From positions 1 to 64,000 of the forward strand of contig JBBPBK010000110.1 in the NCBI GenBank assembly GCA_039720395.1: a DNA stretch of 64,000 nucleotides, in the 5' to 3' direction. The notes beneath the pieces are model-generated. The model made no database searches. It saw only the letters and a list, made by a program, of their open reading frames with translations, and was not told where the DNA came from. Shown in pieces: positions 48,544-57,846 of this stretch (the first letter of the stretch is position 1; every line of letters begins with the position of its first letter). The stretch is from Liquidambar formosana. Its lineage: Eukaryota; Streptophyta; Magnoliopsida; Saxifragales; Altingiaceae. The position numbers and the translations under genes are program-made.

Positions 48544-48962
48544 ATGGCAGGGGAAGAAGCAAATCAGTGTTATTGTGGAGATAGGTCTATGGTTTCGACT
48601 TCATGGACAGATAACAACCCTGGTCGCAGGTTTTATGGTTGCCCAAATTATAAGGTAATTTGTTGTTCTGTATAATTGTTTACAAATTTTTATCAGTTGA
48701 TGACACTAATTGTTTGATCCTTTTTATTTTTTGGCAGGCAAATGGTTCTTGTGGGTACTTCAAGTGGCTTGATCCACCAATCTGCATACGAGCAAGGCGA
48801 ATTATCCCCAGATTGCTTAAAAGGATTGAAGGATACCGTGCAAGGGAAAGGATTTATTGGGTAATATTGGTGATTTCTTGGGTCATTACCATTGCAGTTG
48901 TGATGCTATATGTTTGTAACAAAAGAAATTTGAGGAATGAAAGGGTGCTGCTTTTGTCTTAG
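48544..48962 (+). CDS. GRF-type zinc-finger transmembrane protein in MULE
   Basis: Two exons, 48544-48654 and 48738-48962, joined by an 83-bp GT-AG intron (aag|gtaatt and ttggcag|gca) with the frame kept. The product is 111 residues. The codon before ATG 48544 is a stop, fixing the start. Residues 9-50 match the zf-GRF fold: CYCG (Cys9, Cys11), TSWT, NNPGRRFYGCPNY (Cys33) and SCGYFKWLDPP (Cys42), giving a CxC-x21-C-x8-C zinc site. GRF fingers bind nucleic acid in proteins such as APE2 and topoisomerase 3. A basic stretch follows, then one hydrophobic segment (about 77-97) that would anchor the C-terminus in a membrane. It lies inside the MULE, reads inwards from the left repeat and converges on the transposase, the position mudrB has in maize MuDR. 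It is intact while the transposase is broken. Its role in transposition is unknown. Confidence 0.82.
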
Positions 48963-50225
48963 AAGATAGGTGCTGAAGAAGTCTAGTTGTTGTAATGGAT
49001 GGGTGCTGAAGAAGTGTAGAAGATGGGTGCTGTTTTTGTCTTATGAAGTGTAGTTGTTGTGTCTTAGAAGATGGCTGCCGATGGTTGTTGTGGTTACTTG
49101 AAAGGTTTTTTGTAGCAATGATACCCAAAACACTTGTAATGGAATGAACAAGTAGAGGACTCGTTTCCTCTTTTTTGAATATCAATGAAATTGTTTGAGC
49201 CCAATGAAATGGTTTGTGCCAAATTGTAATCTCATCCCCTTCATAGAAAAATAATAGTTCAGCAGGCACCCACTTCCCCTACTTCCCCTTTGTTTGTTAT
49301 TTAATGTCATTAAGCTGATCTGCTTTGATCCATCTGGTATGTACGAATGGAGCAAGCAACGGTTTAGAAATGCAAAAGCATTTGAAGGGATCATAGCCTC
49401 ACAAACAAAGACAAGCTTTTCAATGATGCATTGACTCATAAACAAATACACAGGTGGCCGAACTTATCCAAATGAAACGTATTTTCCTTTCTTCCCTTCT
49501 CATCTCTTCTCTCAATGCATGAATAATGAATCATCCTTAATTTCCCCTGTATAAAATTGTCCCCACCATCAAGACATTTTCATACTTAAATGCTATGAAG
49601 TATCATTTTCCAAAACATGAGAAGAAATCAAAGTCTTTAAAACAATCTAGAAGGGTACAAAGTATATTTGAATGAAAATTCGAGGGAAACTACAATTTCC
49701 CCTAAAAATGAAGCATCGGATTTAAGAATGCCATTTAATTACTATTCTTCTTCCATCTCTTCTTCAGATAATTCCCCTCTAAAACCATGACAAGATTTCA
49801 AAAAGCTTCTTTAGCTAAAACAACTCCAAATGACAAGGACCCTATGAGTTCTGATCGAAGTTTGCCCATAAGATCTTTGAGGTTTTGCTTTTGATTTGTA
49901 TAACATGAGATCACCCAAGGAAAATGAAACAAACCAAACCAAACACGAGAGGAGGAGCTTCATATAGAATATATACAGTAAAACAATGGAACCTGACTAC
50001 AAATGGTGTGGGAACAGTGAGAAATAATTACAGCAAATATAGAACCCACTATGGCTGTAGACCAAATGAAAACCAACCAACCAAAAGATTCCCACATCCA
50101 TATCACAAAGAAAAAGAGCAAAACAGTTTCAAGAGAAAAACCTAATTCCACGAACAGACTAAACTTAGCACTAATAAGCCTAGGCAACCACTCAGTTAGA
50201 GAGCAAACAAACATGCCATCCCAAA

Positions 50226-50340
50226 CTATGACTGATTTCCACCACCCCTTCCACGGCCACCCATCTGTCCCCATCCACAACCATAACCTCTCCGTCCACC
50301 TCTGCCTCTTTCGTATCCTGCATCTTTCCATAAACCAAAG
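50226..50340 (-). pseudogene. Captured terminal exon encoding an RGG-rich tail
   Basis: It follows a good acceptor (tttacag, ending at 50341) and encodes about 37 residues ending at TAG 50226-50228. The sequence reads LWKDAGYERGRGGRRGYG, then GQMGGRGRGGGNQS. RGG repeats of this kind are RNA-binding tails of host proteins. The parent gene is not identifiable. No matching upstream exons are visible, so it looks like a fragment carried by the MULE. Confidence 0.45.
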
Positions 50341-50572
50341 CTGTAAATAAAAATGCCTAATTATGCGTGCATAAGTGTTAATAGACACATGAACATGCAA
50401 GAAGTACAACAAATCCATTTCATTTTCCTTTTTCTTTTAAATAACAGTATATTATTAATCATAAAAAAACCGGGAACACATAAAAAAGGAAGATATTTCC
50501 TGCAGCAATGTAGAGCAAACAGGAACCCTATACCAAAACAAAGTCAAAAGCTATACCAAAATCCATACAAGC

Positions 50573-50728
50573 CTAAGTAGGAAACAATAGATGTACACTC
50601 AACCCTTCTAGAATGGCAAGCAGCTCAGCCTTCAACGCAATACCTTCTCCTACTGGACAAGAGAAGGCAAAGATAGTATCCCCTCTACAGTCTATAAAGA
50701 CACCACCAATTAGAAGGGAAAATTGCAT
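50573..50728 (-). pseudogene. RNase H-like domain fragment
   Basis: A 51-residue frame from an ATG complementary to 50726-50728 to TAG at 50573-50575. It reads GGVFIDCRGDTIFAF, then VGEGIALKAELLAILEGL. This matches the start of the plant RNase H-like (RVT_3) domain, where a G-G-V-x-R/I-D strand is followed by AEL-x-A-x-x-x-GL. Such domains occur in LINE elements and in many host fragments. The rest of the domain, including later catalytic residues, is absent, so this is a relic. Confidence 0.55.
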
Positions 50729-50979
50729 GTCAATTGAAGCTGTGGGAAATTTTAAATATGTTATGACAAATAATTTAGCGCAAATGAACTAAAAACAGAG
50801 TCCAAGATTACTCGAAATGCAAATGAACTAAAAATAGAGTCCAATATTAGTCGAATTAACAAGCAAATTGTCAATCTCTAAGCCTAACAAAGTGTTCATG
50901 TTCCAACCCCTAGTTTTTTGGATCAATCTGTAAATCTGTAATTGCCCCTAGTTTTCTTCTTCAATAAAACAATGAATAT

Positions 50980-51136
50980 TTAGTTATTTGAGGTGGTGTC
51001 TTCAAACCTTGGATGTGAGGGTTTCCTGGAAAGTTTCCCCATAGTATCATTTGAGGGCTCATTTGAGCTGTCCATAACATTTGCAAACTCTTTAACAGAA
51101 AAGATAGCTACTGTGGCAGCTTCATCCAAAGGATAT
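50980..51136 (-). pseudogene. Unassigned captured exon
   Basis: An acceptor (ttctttcag) at 51137-51138 is followed by an open frame of about 51 residues, with YPLDEAATVAIFSVKEFANV near its start, then MDSSNEPSNDTMGKLSRKPS and a TAA at 50980-50982. The codon usage and Ser/Asn-rich tail look like the last exon of a real plant protein, but I do not recognise the family. Its place between the MULE genes suggests a captured fragment. Confidence 0.4.
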
Positions 51137-51655
51137 CTGAAAGAATATGTTAAGGAAAAAAAAACAGGGAAAAAACCTGCACCATACAGGTTTAAAATAC
51201 TAATAACATACAGGTTTAACACTTCAAATGGGAAAGAAATACAGAGAAAGCTCATACAAGTTTAACATACTAAGAACACAAGCTATAATAAATGATTATG
51301 TCCAAGGCTTTTAAAACATGTCCTACACTTTTAAAACAACAAAATTGGCACCAACACAACATAGGACATATTTTTAAGCATGCAAACTGAATATTTTTCA
51401 TTGCTAAGTGCTATCATAACATCCAAAAAATACATGACAAAAAGTATAACGGATATATAAGCTATACAGGGGACCTATGTCATTGTTTAAATACATAATA
51501 CCATATCCCATATAAAAGTCGCAAAATAACATATTCAATTACACAAAAAACCATTTTCAAAAGACATAATCCCTCAATTCACATTTTTCCCCTTGGAGTT
51601 GTTCGCTTTTCCATGCACTTGTTTCCCTCCACTATCAGTACTTTGTCCCTTTGAG

Positions 51656-54600
51656 CTACTTCCAGATTGTGGTGCCATAAATTTTCCATACCACCTGGTT
51701 GGATTCTACAAAATTATTGGAAATTGCTACAAATGTTAGTATGTCTATGTCTATCAAATCATAACTAAATAAGAAAAGTCCATTCCATTCCTTTTTAAGC
51801 TAAGAAATGCATTACCTGTAAAGAGCTTGCTGGAGTGCACGGCTTTCCATGCCAAATAAATGGTGCATTTTGTGTCCTTGACTGTCCACCAAACACAATC
51901 AAAAGAAAACATAATTAGTAACAAAAAGACATATCAAAGTACATTTGTTTTACATGGTACAATTGAGTCATGGATACATACGTTTTGACTTCCTAGGCCA
52001 TGATTAGTTTGTTGCACCATGTGGGTGGTTGCAGACCCGACACCACTACTTTGGCTTGGGAGTATGGGCATCCTATTTGCACCAATTGAACCCATACCAA
52101 TGCTCCCATCCTGCTGCTGCACATTTCCAGCACCTCTAGACGGAACACCACTAATACCACTTGCCTGTTGCACATTTCCACTTATATTTGACCCACCACA
52201 AGTGCTCTCAGTTGCTTGTTGCACATTACCCCTTCTATCAGATGCATTTCCTCCTCTATTTTTACCTCCTTCTACTGCTTGCCCTTTCTTCTTAGTCTGT
52301 TCATTGAGAAAAAACACTATAATATGTATACATAAAATGTTCCCATAAATCTAGAAAACAAAATACAATAATTACTTACAGGAGCATTTCCCTTTCCCTT
52401 TCCCTTTTTAGCAGCAACTTGACCTTTACAACTCGTCTTATTGTACCCATATTGGTGACACCTGGAACACCTCATTTGTACACGCTTCTTTGAAACCCTA
52501 TAAGGGTCACGTGGCTCATCTGCCTCTTTCCTTCTTAGCTTCTTTGGCCTGCCAGGGGGCCTTCTCTGTGAAGGAGGATGCACAACAGGACGACCAGTCT
52601 GTGGCCAAAACTTCTCACTAGCCACTGGGTGAATCATATGCTCATATGTTCTCTTGTATGTCTCAACTGTATATGCTTCATTCACATAATCCTCAGGCTT
52701 TTCATTCGCATGGCAAATGCCAGAAAGGGCATGGATGCATGGTATTCCTGTAAGGTCCCATTTCCTACAAGTGCAACTTCTTGCATCCAAGTCCACAATA
52801 AACTTATCGGGAAAACACTTGACCTCATATACACGTCGCCCACACCAAGTGGGCAAACACTTCCTGCTTTTAACTTTCAACAACTCCAATTTACTTTGAA
52901 TATTTGGACAGATTGGGCCCTTAACATTCTTTATGAACTCTCTCTTTTCCTGCATTCTCATCATCAAGGCTTCTCTGACCATTTCAAGCATTTTTATAAT
53001 GGGTTTCTCCCTTGCTTCTAAAATATACCTATTAAAAGATTCACACATATTGTTCAATAAGGCATCACATTTACAGAACGTGCTGAAAGCAGACCTGGTC
53101 CACCAATTTGGTTGTAAAGCCATCAGGTAAGTAGAAGTTGCCTTGTCTATGCCCTTGATCTTGTTCATCTCTTTCGTCCAATCAACTACAGTGGTGGCTC
53201 TTGCTGCATCCCACATAGCATCTTTTAACTGCTTCCCCTTGTGCAGCTTGCTAAAGTTACCATGGAGGTGCCGAACACAAAACTGGTGTTCAACAGTAGG
53301 AGCAACCTCTTTAAATGCAGGCAACAGACCCTGTTAGAGAAGATAATTAGCAACAATAATTGTAATATATTACATGCAATATATGCAAAAACAGGACACT
53401 ATCAATATAAATATATAAATAGAAAGAAAAAGTTAAATTGTAATGCATACCTTTTGTCACTTATGATGATTTGGTGATCCTATATCCCCAAAAAGAAGTC
53501 TCAAAAACCAAATCCATGCTTCTTTGGTTTCAGCTTCAACCATAGCATATGCTATAGGATACATCTGATCATTTCCATCCCAACCAACAGCAGCAAGCAA
53601 CTGCATCCCACTAGGTCCTTTAAGATGAAATCCATCAACTCCAATCAGTGGCCTACATCCAGCTCTAAATCCACTCTTTATGGCATGAAGACATACATAG
53701 AATCTCTGGAACACAGGGTCTGCATTGGGGCCATTGCTTGTGTCAGTGAGAAGTTGGATGGTGCTCCCTGGATTTGTCCTCAAAAGCTCTTCTGCATAGT
53801 CCCACATCCTTCTAAACTGCTTTTTATGGGAGCCATCAATCATTTCTACGGCCAACCTCCTAGCCCTATATGCTTGACTCCTGGATACTTTCACCACAAA
53901 ATCATCCATGACTTTGGATTGAAAATCTCCCAACTTCCAATTTGGATTAGTTCTAAATTTATCCAAATACTTTTTAGCCAACAATGCATGGTTAATCTGT
54001 CTATTCTTATATGCCCTTGCACATGTGTGATCTGGTTTATATACCTTTATTTGAAAGGTTTTCTCCAACTGCATATAGGACGCAGTCAAATACCAATCAC
54101 ACCCCTCCACACATCTTGCAATCACCCTATCATTGGCATTCCTCAAGAACCAAATGTTATAACCCCCAGCAATTGCATAATCTCTTATAGCAGCTTTTAG
54201 TTGCGGTGGATCTTTGAAAACTTTCCCTAACTCAAACACAATGTTATTAATGTCTTCAGGCTCCTTATACTCAGGGTATTGTGGCTTCTTTAGTACACTA
54301 TCATCATCTGATGAGTCATTCCCACTAATAAGGTTGTCTGAGTTTCCATAGTCTGAATGGGGTGCCTTTTCAAATGACACAAAGAAGTCACCATCATCAG
54401 AATAATTATTATCACTAGTAGGACCCTCAAACCCATCATCAGAATCATTACTATCCCTAGTAGGAAAGTCACCCATCCTTGCGGCATCATTATCATCTTT
54501 AAATTGTACACCAACATCATATATTTCATCCTCACCCTCATCATCTTCAATGTCAGCATTGAAACTTTCTTTAAAACCTGCACCAACTTCATTGATATCT

Positions 54601-55028
54601 TTATTATCCCCTTCAAGATCATCACCATCTTCTTCAATATCAGCATGGTAACTTTCCTCAAATCCTGCACCAACCTCATTGATGTCATCTTCATCCTCAG
54701 CAAGATCATATATTCCCTCTTCAACTACATGTTCAACATAAACATGCATTTCCAAGTCCAGTGCTCCTAAACACCCTACCATCTCCAACACATCTTTGTC
54801 TGTAGCCAACGGTCAAAGTCCCGTACTGAAATCTTCTCCAGGGATAACATACCACAAATTCTTGTACTTCAAATACCCTAAATCCTTTAACACAACACCA
54901 AAGTCAGGCACCCCTACAAAGTCTGTGTCAATATCACGAAGGATCTCAATGCTGCCTCCCATATAATTAAATTCCGGCTGTGTGACAAGATTTCCTCCAT
55001 AGTGTAAAACAAAATCGATCACAGACAT
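51656..55028 (-). pseudogene. mudrA-type MULE transposase with two in-frame stops
   Basis: Five exons in one consistent frame: 53451-55028, 52380-53330, 51982-52296, 51816-51881 and 51656-51706, all with GT-AG junctions, for 986 codons plus the stop. In order there is a plant MuDR N-terminal domain (IDFVLHYGG ... LKDLGY); an acidic region with repeated INEVGAGF-ES units; the MuDR DNA-binding domain (PPQLKAAIRDYAIAGGYNIW); the MULE catalytic domain with PLIGVDGFHLKG (first Asp) and NNMCESFN (Glu); a SWIM zinc finger (CTCRKWDLTGIPCIHA); and a CCHC-like knuckle (CSRCHQYGYNKTSC, with Tyr for the usual His spacing). Stops interrupt it at 54810-54812, after the N-terminal domain, and at 53457-53459, right where the second catalytic Asp motif should be; the codons around that site also look deleted. 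It is therefore unlikely to make active transposase. Probably driven from the right terminal repeat. Confidence 0.88.
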
Positions 55029-55137
55029 CACTGCACATATAAATGATTTCAAGTCAGAAACATGAATAAAAAATGAAGTTTTTCCCAAGTTAAAATTGCA
55101 TGTCAAAGTCACTTTCAACTTTGAATAATTACCCATG

Positions 55138-55330
55138 TTGGATGATACATGGGGGACCAAGTGTGGGTCATCGGCACTTTTCAGATTTGAAAAATTGCAA
55201 ATGTTGGATGATATGTGGGGGACCAAGTGTGGGTCATGCCTAAAAGTGAATAGCATATAATAATTGCACATGTTTGACAGTGTAATGGGGGCCGGATGAC
55301 AGTGTCGTGTAGTGGGGGATCAAAAGTGGG
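55138..55330. repeat. Subterminal repeats of MULE
   Basis: The word ttggatgat, then tgggggaccaagtgtgggtc, occurs at about 55138 and again about 66 bp later, with a degenerate third version (agtgggggatcaaaagtggg) near 55310. They lie between the transposase start and the right terminal repeat. Tandem subterminal motifs of this kind often bind transposase; that role is inferred. Confidence 0.6.
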
Positions 55331-55692
55331 TCATCCCTATAAAAACCCTTTTCGTTTGCAATATAAAATCCAAATGCACAATCAGTATAATTTTGCCATT
55401 TCGTTTGCAATAAAATTCCATCACCAAAAGTGGGTTATCCCCATCCTATTTCATTACCAAAGCATATAATTTTTTGATCAGAACATATAATATTATCAGA
55501 GCATATAAATAATATTCAATTAAAAAATTAGTCAACCCCAATCCATTTGTTCCCTAAAAACAATCATGATTAAACTCAAAAATCTTATGGTTAGTGACAC
55601 TTACCGCCCAATCAGTCAACCCTTAGTGCATAACGCATATATAATAGCCCTATCAGCAGATACAATGGCATCCAGCCATATAAAAATGCGTT

Positions 55693-56187
55693 CTCGATTG
55701 TCTTAACCAGTAGCGCGTCGACTCAACCCGCTACATGCTCCAGGCCTGGCCAGATCAAGCCTCCATCGCCATTTGGGTGTCTCTCTCTCACTCGCCCTAT
55801 CTCTGTCCGTGTGTGTTTCGAGCCCTAGAATGGTGTCCAGCAGCATACATGGGCAATAAGCAAAGGTAAAGTAACCCATATGCAGAACACGTGACCAGAA
55901 ATGGCGGGGAGAAGGCTTAGGGAGGTAAGTAATCCTCACGTGCAGAGCACGTGATCTGAAAATGGTGTGAAATGGCTTAATTTGGCCATGTAGGCTGCCA
56001 CGTAGGTGCCAGTTGGACACCATGTGCGCGCTCGTGACTTTCGCCGTTATGAATCTCACGTCCGTCCACTGATTTCCTACATTGACACACGGATGCACAG
56101 TTGGTGTACTAAATTGTGCAATGTGAAAGTTAATACACCACATAGACACTAGGGGTTGAGTTCGTAGCACTAATATGTAGTTTGCCC
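55693..56187. repeat. MULE right terminal inverted repeat
   Basis: 495 bp, inverted copy of 47695-48189, ending TAGTTTGCCC at 56187. It probably contains the transposase promoter. Confidence 0.93.
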
Positions 56188-56194
56188 TTTTTTA

Positions 56195-57846
56195 GGGAAA
56201 TGCTACTACAGTAACTAAGTTGTGCAGCAACTTATGCAATAACTGATGTGGTATTTCCTCATTTTTTAAACATTACGTTTTATTTATTTATTTTTATTTT
56301 GTCACACTCTCTCTCTTTCTTCTTTCTTTTTTCTCTCAACCATCACACTCTCTCTCTTGCTCCATCTCCCTCTCTCTCCTCTATCTCCCTTTCTCTCCTC
56401 GTCCTCATCTATGAGTCGTCGGAGATTGTCACCAGAGCTTTTCGCTAGATCTGAAGATCTCGTTGGATCTATCTTCCTTCTCTTTTTCTCTCTCCATAAG
56501 CCATTTTTTCCGGTAAAGAGAAGTTCTGTGTTGAAAATCGGCGACGGCCGATGATGAATTGTCGAAGGAGCAAAGGCAACCTCCGAGATGCATGAAGTGC
56601 GGTTTGTGGAGTACTCTAGAATCCCTCTGTTTTTCTCTCCCATCCATCATTTTCATCTACTCTCCCCTCTCTCCTCTTCCACTCCACTTCCACACATACT
56701 CTCTATCCACAAGAGTCATATCATCATCATCTTCATCAACTTCAATTCATCAATGTCAGGGAAGGATCCACCATCAAATGGAAGCCTTATAACACCGATT
56801 TTATATACTTTTATCAGATATTTTTGTCAGATTTCACAGGGGTTAGAGAAGAGAACAAGGGTCGAGGCTCGTAGGTTAAAGAAGAGAACAAAGCTTAGAG
56901 AAGAAGAACAGGGGTCGAGGCTCGTGGGTAGGGAAGATGCAAATCTACACTCGCCGGTCGACATCGATGGAGAGGAATTGAGGATCATCTTGTTGGCAGT
57001 GGGGATCTCAGTTGCTGACTCGCCGTCTCCGGTTCGATCCTTGTTCTGCTACTTTGATTTTGTAAAGTTTCTCTCTCAGATTTATGAGAAATTCATGATT
57101 TTCTCTATTGAAAATCAAAATTTCTTTGTTGAAAATCTGAATTTATCTGTTGAAAATATGAATTTCTCTGAGATAATCTGAATTTATCTATTGAAAATCT
57201 AATTTTCTCTGTTGATAATATGATTTTCTTTGTTGATAATATGAATTTCTCTGTGATAATATGATTTTCTCTGTTGAAAATCAGATTTTCTGGAGAAAAT
57301 CTGATTTTCTCGAGTGAAAATCTGATTTTCTATGATAATATTAATTTCTCTATGATAATATGAATTTCTCTGTTGAAAATCTCTAATTTTCGCTGTGTGA
57401 AAATATGAATTTCTCTGATAATATGATATTATTTGTGATAAACTTGAGAAACTGAGAAATATGCATGTGATTTTTTGAGCGAGCCATGGGCATGGCTTGC
57501 TTCCATTGTCCCCAGCCATAGTAGCCATGGCGATACTCTTCTCTGCTTTATTTTGTTAAATCTTTTTGTTTCTTTCTTTCTTTCTCTTTTTACTTTTTAT
57601 TTTTTATTGGTGTGGTTCATCGGAGGGAGAAGAGTGGGGTTCATCGGAGGGAGAAGGGAGGTTCATCGGAGGTGAGGAGTCTGTGTGGATGGAGGGAGAA
57701 GGTGAGGGAGAAGGGAGGGGAAGGTGAAGTGGTTTTGTTGGGGAGTTGTTTTTTTTTTTTTTTTTTCACAACCATTCAATTTTTTGCTGATGTGAGTGTC
57801 CACGTCGGTTGCTGGATAAGTGTTGCTGTAGGAAGTTACTTCCTAT
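56195..57846. mobile_element. Possible TIR element next to the MULE
   Basis: The left end GGGAAATGCTACTACAGTAA, followed by CTAAGTTGTGCAGCAACTTA, resembles the reverse complement of the right end (GGAAGTAACTTCCTACAGCA, then ACACTTATCCAGCAAC). The match is partial. The interior has CT-rich leader-like sequence, short frames and a palindromic minisatellite. No transposase and no sure target duplication. Confidence 0.35.
57095..57440. repeat. Degenerate minisatellite of self-complementary units
   Basis: Many tandem copies of roughly 20-25 bp alternate gaaaatctgattttct and gataatatgaatttctct. The first type is nearly its own reverse complement, so the array is full of small hairpins on either strand. 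Confidence 0.8.

Larger units (their letters stand above)
48963..51655. other. MULE interior between the two converging genes
   Basis: Non-coding apart from three exon-like fragments on the minus strand listed separately (50226-50340, 50573-50728, 50980-51136). Just after the GRF stop, a short word like gatgggtgctgaagaag-tg repeats at 48965-49060, probably in the 3' UTR. Confidence 0.5.
47695..56187. mobile_element. Full-length Mutator-like element (MULE), MuDR-type
   Basis: An 8.5-kb element bounded by 495-bp inverted repeats that both begin GGGCAAACTACATATTAGTG. Inside are a GRF zinc-finger gene running rightwards from the left repeat and a mudrA-type transposase gene running leftwards from the right repeat, with captured-looking fragments between. 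The adjacent 9-mers (tcatacaat and ttttttagg) do not match, so a target duplication is missing or lost. The near identity of the two repeats by eye suggests recent activity, although the transposase is now broken. Confidence 0.9.

Noticed and set aside
48176..48658. 160-residue frame overlapping the GRF gene
   Set aside because: It reads the GRF exon in the wrong frame; the GRF signature and splice junction fit the frame starting at 48544.
51934..52348. Separate small genes on either strand near the transposase 3' end
   Set aside because: The minus-strand sequence fits as exon 3 of the transposase (51982-52296); the + strand frames are its shadows.
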